Of a stretch of DNA of 64,000 nucleotides, positions 58,827 to 64,000 are shown piece by piece. Source of the DNA: Ophioderma brevispina (lineage: Eukaryota > Echinodermata > Ophiuroidea > Amphilepidida > Ophiodermatidae). A model generated the notes under the pieces. The model was not told the origin of the DNA. It worked only from the letters and a program-made list of their open reading frames with translations, and made no database searches. The stretch lies in NCBI GenBank assembly GCA_023653785.1, contig JAMKCH010005373.1, positions 1 to 64,000 of the forward strand, given 5' to 3'. Made by a program: the position numbers and the translations under genes. Position 1 is the first letter of the stretch; the number at the start of each line of letters is the position of its first letter.

Positions 58827-58893
58827 CAGTGGTTTTGAGATGGCTTCCCAAATGACCTGCGGCAATTCGGGAAGCCATGTCATAAAGCCACTG
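58827..58893. repeat. Imperfect hairpin, 67 nt
   Basis: CAGTGG and ATGGCTTCCC at the left pair with GGGAAGCCAT and CCACTG at the right, with a mismatched internal loop. This is precursor-like in size, but nothing more than shape supports an RNA gene. Confidence 0.5.
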
Positions 58894-59640
58894 ACTTTGG
58901 TGTAATATATAACCTATACACACAAAATCTACCAGGGCTTAAAGGGTATTAAGTCACAAAATGATACCTTTCACACGGCCTTCTAATCGTGGAAAGTGAA
59001 AAATTCATTAATATAAGCAAGGCGACGAGTAAAAGACACAGATTACTGCTAGATTAGAGCAAGCTAATACCTTATACTTCTGTTATTATTTATATCGCGG
59101 AGGTGCCTTTCATTATAAAGGCATTTGATTTCGTGAAGCGCTAGCCTTGAGCAGGTTGTTTCAAAAGAAAATAACTAACCTCAGATTAAATTTAATCACT
59201 CCCTTTATTGTTCATTTTGAAATTTAAAAATATTTGTTCCAAAAAGAAAGAACCGTGGAATACATCTTTTAAGATTGTCTCCCTGTCAGATTTCCACCAG
59301 AATTTGGCCTTCTTTATTTGTCTGCATAATCCACTAAATTACATTCGCATGATTTGATTGAGCATGTAGTTTTATGATTTCTCATTTTCTATTTTATTTC
59401 GAGGCCGAATCTATCACAATTAAGGCTGCATGCATGTGCCTCACATGCTTGTTTGGTTGAGTTAACCTTCATTATTTCTATTTCGTCTGTAGGCATAGTC
59501 ATTATGATGATCCAGCCTCATTTTGTCTAAACATTATTCATTGGTCTACCGTCTTATACGTTCCCAGACAATTTTCAAGCAGGAACAATAAGCTCTACAC
59601 AATTAGGAAGATTTCTTAATTTCTTAAACGTGTCTCGTCT
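58894..59640. other. No recognisable feature
   Basis: No exon or repeat boundary could be supported. Confidence 0.35.
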
Positions 59641-59882
59641 GTGATCCTCTCAGTCAAAACACACTCACGCACCCACCCTCACACCCACACCCTCTTCCCC
59701 CCTTTCTCCCGTTCACGCGCTCTCTCTCTCTTCTTCGCTCTTTTTTCAAGAAATGGAGTGAACTCGTCCTCCACTCACTCACTCGCTCGCTCGCTCTATC
59801 TCTTCTCTCTCTCTCTCTCTTCCCTTTCTCTCATTCTATCTCTCTTTCTCTCTCTCTCTCTTCCCCCCTCTCTCTCTCCCAA
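59641..59882. repeat. CT-rich polypyrimidine microsatellite
   Basis: Runs of TCTCTCTCTC, CACACCC and CTCGCTCGCTCG extend over about 240 bp, a strand-biased tract able to form triplex DNA. The 174-codon frame starting at 59641 owes its Ser/Leu content to this tract and is not a gene. Confidence 0.8.
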
Positions 59883-60495
59883 GAAACGGGGGGTGGAAGT
59901 TCGGTTAAGAACATCAACGTGGTTGTCTCCATTGCTTACCGACCTCCCCCTATATTTTGTCAATCTTCTTATTAATGATAGTGTACACATGTTTCCCCCT
60001 GTCCACTGCAGAGCAAAACTGTCGAATAGTCTCTTGCCATCATTTAGAGCTGAAACCCGCATGAAAATCCGATTCCTTGTTTTGGTGCAACATTGGATTT
60101 TCACCTATATCACTGCAGTGTGTTTCTGTGAAAATGGACAATTTTGCCGACTAGCGGATTTATGACGTCATTGTGACGCCATACTAGGAACATTTTGGTA
60201 TCAATGGAAAGGAGGCATATAGCCATCCTGTGGTACCTAAATCATTGGGTGCTTTATACCGAATTTCCGTGGGATGGGTGATAACCACCTCATCCTCCTT
60301 GGTAAACCCTATTACAAAAAAAAAGGCTTGATAAGACGAGGGCGATATCATTTAAACATGTAAGGTGTTTTATATATAATTAATAACCATATTTCAAAAT
60401 GTTTAGAAATAAAGTGGTTAGATATTTAATTTTTTGGAAAATATGGTGCAAATAGTGTTTAGAAAGGTGTTTAATCAGTTTTTACAGTGTGATGA

Positions 60496-62164
60496 AGTTC
60501 TAGGAGTAACCCTTTGTAACAAATTTGCAGAATGTGCTCGATAACTCAGGACACTACCCTTGAAAATAATCCCACAGCCTCGACCATCTAAGCAATGGTT
60601 CATAACAAGGTTATCTTCATGATCTTGGAGAATACCTTAGTCGTCGACCACCTCTGGATTTCCCCCTACACCATTAGGCTTGGGCACAGGGATGTTACTT
60701 CTGACATGTCTTGTTGTAGGTAAATAAGGTTTAATATCATTGAAAAACAGCTTCGTCGATTTATATTAACTCGTCTCTGTATGTTGACACCTCCTCATGC
60801 AGTCAAACGGTTGACTAGATGCATTAGATCGGATTAAAAGAAATAGGTTTTCAGAATGACCTCGACCAGAAAAACTTGCATTGTATTTCACTAAAATGCA
60901 TTTTAACCAATGTAATGGAAAATATTGAAATGAACATGTTGAATAGCGGTAGAGGTGCCATGGAACAACTTGCTTAGAAAACTAGTTGTGAAATTGTGTT
61001 GATCTCTTTCATGTTTGACCGCGAAATATTTTGGTGGGCGGATGAATGATGGACTATGGTGAGTGCACACGAAGTGGTAACTTGACTTGGCTGAATTTTC
61101 ACTTTTCGTAACAAGTTGAACATAAACATGCAACACGACCAAGCATTTCACTATATGCATATAGTTTTAATCTACGGTAGATAGCATTTATACTTTTGAC
61201 CTATAGGGCCATGTTAGGAGAGCGTCCGTATGGATAGACGCGGCCTCGGATCAGCTTACTCAGTTGAATAAATCCTGGCACCACCACAAGCCATTACCAA
61301 TGGTTTGCGGATACGCTGAGAAGAAGACTTTTGACCTATGTGACTGCATGGACTGCGCAAAAGACAGGCTTTGGAAAAACGTTGACCTTTATTTCCTTTA
61401 GTATTACACTGCTTGGAGTGGACTCATACCCCATGGCCTTCGGAAACCCCCTTAACTCTCCCGTCAACCTTCAACTCTTGTCTTTCTTTCAAAACAATCA
61501 ATCCTCATTGTCTGTAACTCATTATGTAATTGACGTCGCGAGGAGCTGATATCGATATAGGGACTGTCCCTTCGCCCATCCCCAAGTCAGTCCTGCTTCC
61601 AAACTGAAGAACGAAAACAAGGAAGAAGTAAGTTTTAGACAAAACAGTTTGACAACTTCCGTCTGTCGGGGGAAAACGAGGGAAATCCAGAAAAGCCACA
61701 ATCGAAGATCTATGGTATGGATCTATGGTACAAATATAAACACGGAACTAAAGATGTCGTGATTGTTCATTGGTCCCAGGTCAAATATATTACGTATAGG
61801 TGAAACCCTGGGGATGAAATTTCGGCTACGCAACGCTATATCTGTTAGGGCTTACAATTCAATTTAAATGGACCATTTTAGGCCTTTTAAAAGTTTCTAA
61901 AACTCTCACTCTTCAATTCCCATACACTCAATGCACCCTTCGGCTTTTAAATTTGTCACTTTTACGACCTCCTATCATGGGCATGCACGGATGTTGAAAA
62001 TGTTCTATATCGATTGTTTAGGGAATTGACTGTTGTTGTTTTCAAAATGGGTCGTATGAGGTACAAAGATGTAAAAACTATATAAACCACCGAAAGTCAT
62101 ATAGATACCCGCCTGCTGTACCATTGCAGAGAGTAAACATAACACTTCCTTAACTGTTGAAAAT
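60496..62164. other. No recognisable gene
   Basis: Several short frames without domains. No splice-bounded exon or repeat border is seen. Confidence 0.35.
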
Positions 62165-62278
62165 ACCTGGGTGTTTAGAAAGCATCGTGGAAAAATGTGT
62201 TTATATTTCTAAACATGTTCAAATTATAAATTTAACAAACTCTCTAATACATTTAACAAACTCTCTAAATGTTTATAA

Positions 62279-62509
62279 AAGAGTGAAAATCACTCTTTCA
62301 AGGAGTGACTCTGGGGTCTAGTCTTTGTTGGAGTTAAATTTCCCTCTTTTGAGAGTGAATGCTGTCAATTCTTCACTCTTATGAGAGTGACAATTCATCG
62401 ATGAAGAGTAATCATAAACAAAAATTCACTCTTTAAAGAGTAACATTAACTCCAACAAAGACCTGGTCCCTAGAGTCACTCCTTCAAATGAGTGGTTTTC
62501 ACTCTTTTA
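62279..62509. repeat. Fold-back element with AGAGTGA/TCACTCT words
   Basis: AGAGTGAAAATCACTCTTTC, GGAGTGACTCT and GTCTTTGTTGGAGTTAA at the left are inverted at the right (TTAACTCCAACAAAGAC, AGAGTCACTCC, GTTTTCACTCTTTTA). Inside, short AGAGTGA or TCACTCT words recur. It follows GTTTAGA-type sequence at 62165-62278, so two fold-back types are joined or nested. Confidence 0.75.
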
Positions 62510-62872
62510 CATTTGAGAGAACATGTGGACAAAGTATGGAGGACGAGTTTCAAGTGTTTTTTAGAAGTGGGGAATGGTTGTTTGGATCCCAACATCACAT
62601 TTATAGTGTACTCACTTCTAAAATTTGATTTATGGTGCTAAAAGCAACACCAACAAACAATCCGATTAAGAGAAACAAACATAAGAAGTATTTTAATACC
62701 CAATTAGCCTTAAAATGCCCAAGAAATGTGACACTTTTTGATGCGGTCCGTTGGTACATTCAAGACGGTGTTATTATTTTAAAACCCTACCTAAGTGTTT
62801 AACTGTACCAGAGCAGACAGACAAAAAGAATGTCAAGTAGAGCAGGTTATGCAGATGCCAAGGCGGGTTGAA

Positions 62873-63425
62873 AGCCCTATTCAAAACCAGTCGTCGTGTG
62901 GGCGCTGACATTTTGAATCTTGCACGGAATAATTATTAGTGTGGGTGCTTGTATCACACAAATATGTCAATTCGATACAAACAATCCGGCAAAATATCAG
63001 TTGTTGGATGTTGGGTGCTATGGGTGGGTTAAATTTTGTCCTATACCCATGGCCACACAACGATGAAATGGACACGTCAGTCGTCTTGCGATTAAATAAA
63101 CCGCCTCAATGAATACATCTTTTCACCTAGCGCGCCTAAGCACCTATAAGCGAGTGAGTATCTGAGCACAATGATAATGGTAAACTATTATTACACCTGG
63201 CCAGCTCTAACACGTACATAATTTGTACACTACTGATTAGTTGTATATGCAAAGCGGCACCCACAGTATGTGGAAGAAGACGGAGGACCATTGCTTTCTA
63301 TTGTTGGTACTCTATGTTTTCTTTGTGGTCGGCCAAAACCTGCGAGACGATGAATTTCTAAAGATGACGTAACCCATAACGTTTGCCTCTCTATTATAAT
63401 CGAAACCCCTCTTTGGCAGAAGCCC
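62873..63425. repeat. Dispersed repeat D, copy 2
   Basis: Collinear with 23445-24005 in the same orientation, with scattered one- to ten-base gaps. The minus-strand frame at 62881-63075 is a by-product. Confidence 0.75.
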
Positions 63426-63458
63426 TAATAGAGGAATGGCAGCCGAGGATCGCATGAA

Positions 63459-63552
63459 AGGCGAAAAAAAAAGAACAAAGCCCAACTAATTTCAGTACAG
63501 AAGGCAGGCGAAAAAAAAAGAACAAGCCACAACTAATTTCAGTACAGAAGGC
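63459..63552. repeat. Tandem duplication, about 48 bp
   Basis: GGCGAAAAAAAAAGAACAA then CAACTAATTTCAGTACAGAA and GGC occurs twice in succession with two small differences. The rest to 64000 shows nothing recognisable. Confidence 0.7.
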
Positions 63553-64000
63553 CCTAGTGTTATTTTGCACATAAGGCTGAATTATTAATTATACATAGAC
63601 CTATTAGGAAAGTAATACATTTCCTTATTTATATATCATTAACAATTTCTTTATAAAATTGTTAAAAATTGGACTTTTTCGCCTTTTGGGCAATTATCCC
63701 GTCAAGCAAAATAATTTTGCCGATCGTTAAGAACTAAGAAAAACAAGGTTATCGGAAAACAACGGGGTAAGTACACTGCACCCTAGTACCGCCAAGAACG
63801 GTTTCATATCCTAAAGATATTATTGAGAAAATATTAAGACGTTGCAATCAGATCTGTTGTCATGGACCAGTCAAGTTTATTTAGCTTTATTACCGTAAGA
63901 GAGGTGTATTTTCCTTTTAACGTAGACCTTCGCGATTTATCCCCGAGGCACTCCAAATATCAACTTTACACACGACTGCGTACATACGCTTTTAACATCT

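Noticed and set aside
59641..60165. 174-codon plus-strand frame, the longest in the window
   Set aside because: Its Ser/Leu/His/Pro content comes from a CT-rich microsatellite. No domain, splice signal or start context supports a gene.
1..64000. CRISPR array, bacterial operon or rRNA genes
   Set aside because: Tandem units here are diverged and lack unique equal-length spacers. No operon-like gene series or rRNA core sequence is visible.

Overview
This is a window of eukaryotic nuclear DNA from an animal. The signs are AT-rich, intron-like sequence, consensus GT-AG splice sites, a Q/N-rich exon set, and dense, degraded non-LTR retrotransposons and short inverted-repeat elements. No bacterial operon, CRISPR array or rRNA gene is visible. 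The repeat types and a multi-copy FEN/PIN-like protein fragment would suit a marine invertebrate, perhaps an echinoderm, hemichordate or similar lineage. That placement is inference. Most long open frames here are short, low-complexity or antisense to repeats, and I do not call them genes.

Host coding sequence is sparse. On the left, a Q/N-rich exon (2408-2626), a possible 19-nt microexon (2788-2806) and a terminal coding exon with stop (5888-6100) form the 3' end of a plus-strand gene whose 5' part lies outside the window. At 51212-51317 an ATG exon of 35 codons with a GTAAGT donor and a PIDLS motif looks like the first coding exon of another plus-strand gene. Its later exons were not found.

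The rest is mainly mobile DNA. Three decayed non-LTR retrotransposons carry recognisable reverse-transcriptase pieces: 14780-15245 minus, 28833-29838 plus and 45740-47070 minus. Many non-autonomous elements have clear terminal inverted repeats, and several have target duplications: TTAA for a 2.2-kb element (24150-26370), 8 bp at 19007-19157 and about 8 bp at 21630-22047, 9 bp at 34127-34290. Insertions are nested: a retrotransposon within a MITE, and a TTAA element within a tandem array that itself holds two further insertions.

The most striking structure is a diverged 2.4-kb palindrome (42461-44885). Each arm carries a decayed copy of the 3' part of one gene, related by motif to FEN/XPG-type nucleases, plus a 30-bp tandem array. 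Other notable items are a tandem or haplotypic duplication at 55209-57441 with filled and empty insertion sites, two arrays built from TCCAGGA palindromes (38518-38860, 48700-49075), a 42-bp palindromic unit (48560, 49441), a 75-bp minisatellite (39640-40265), and a family of fold-back elements that share CACTGTAAAAA-like ends but have different internal palindromic words.
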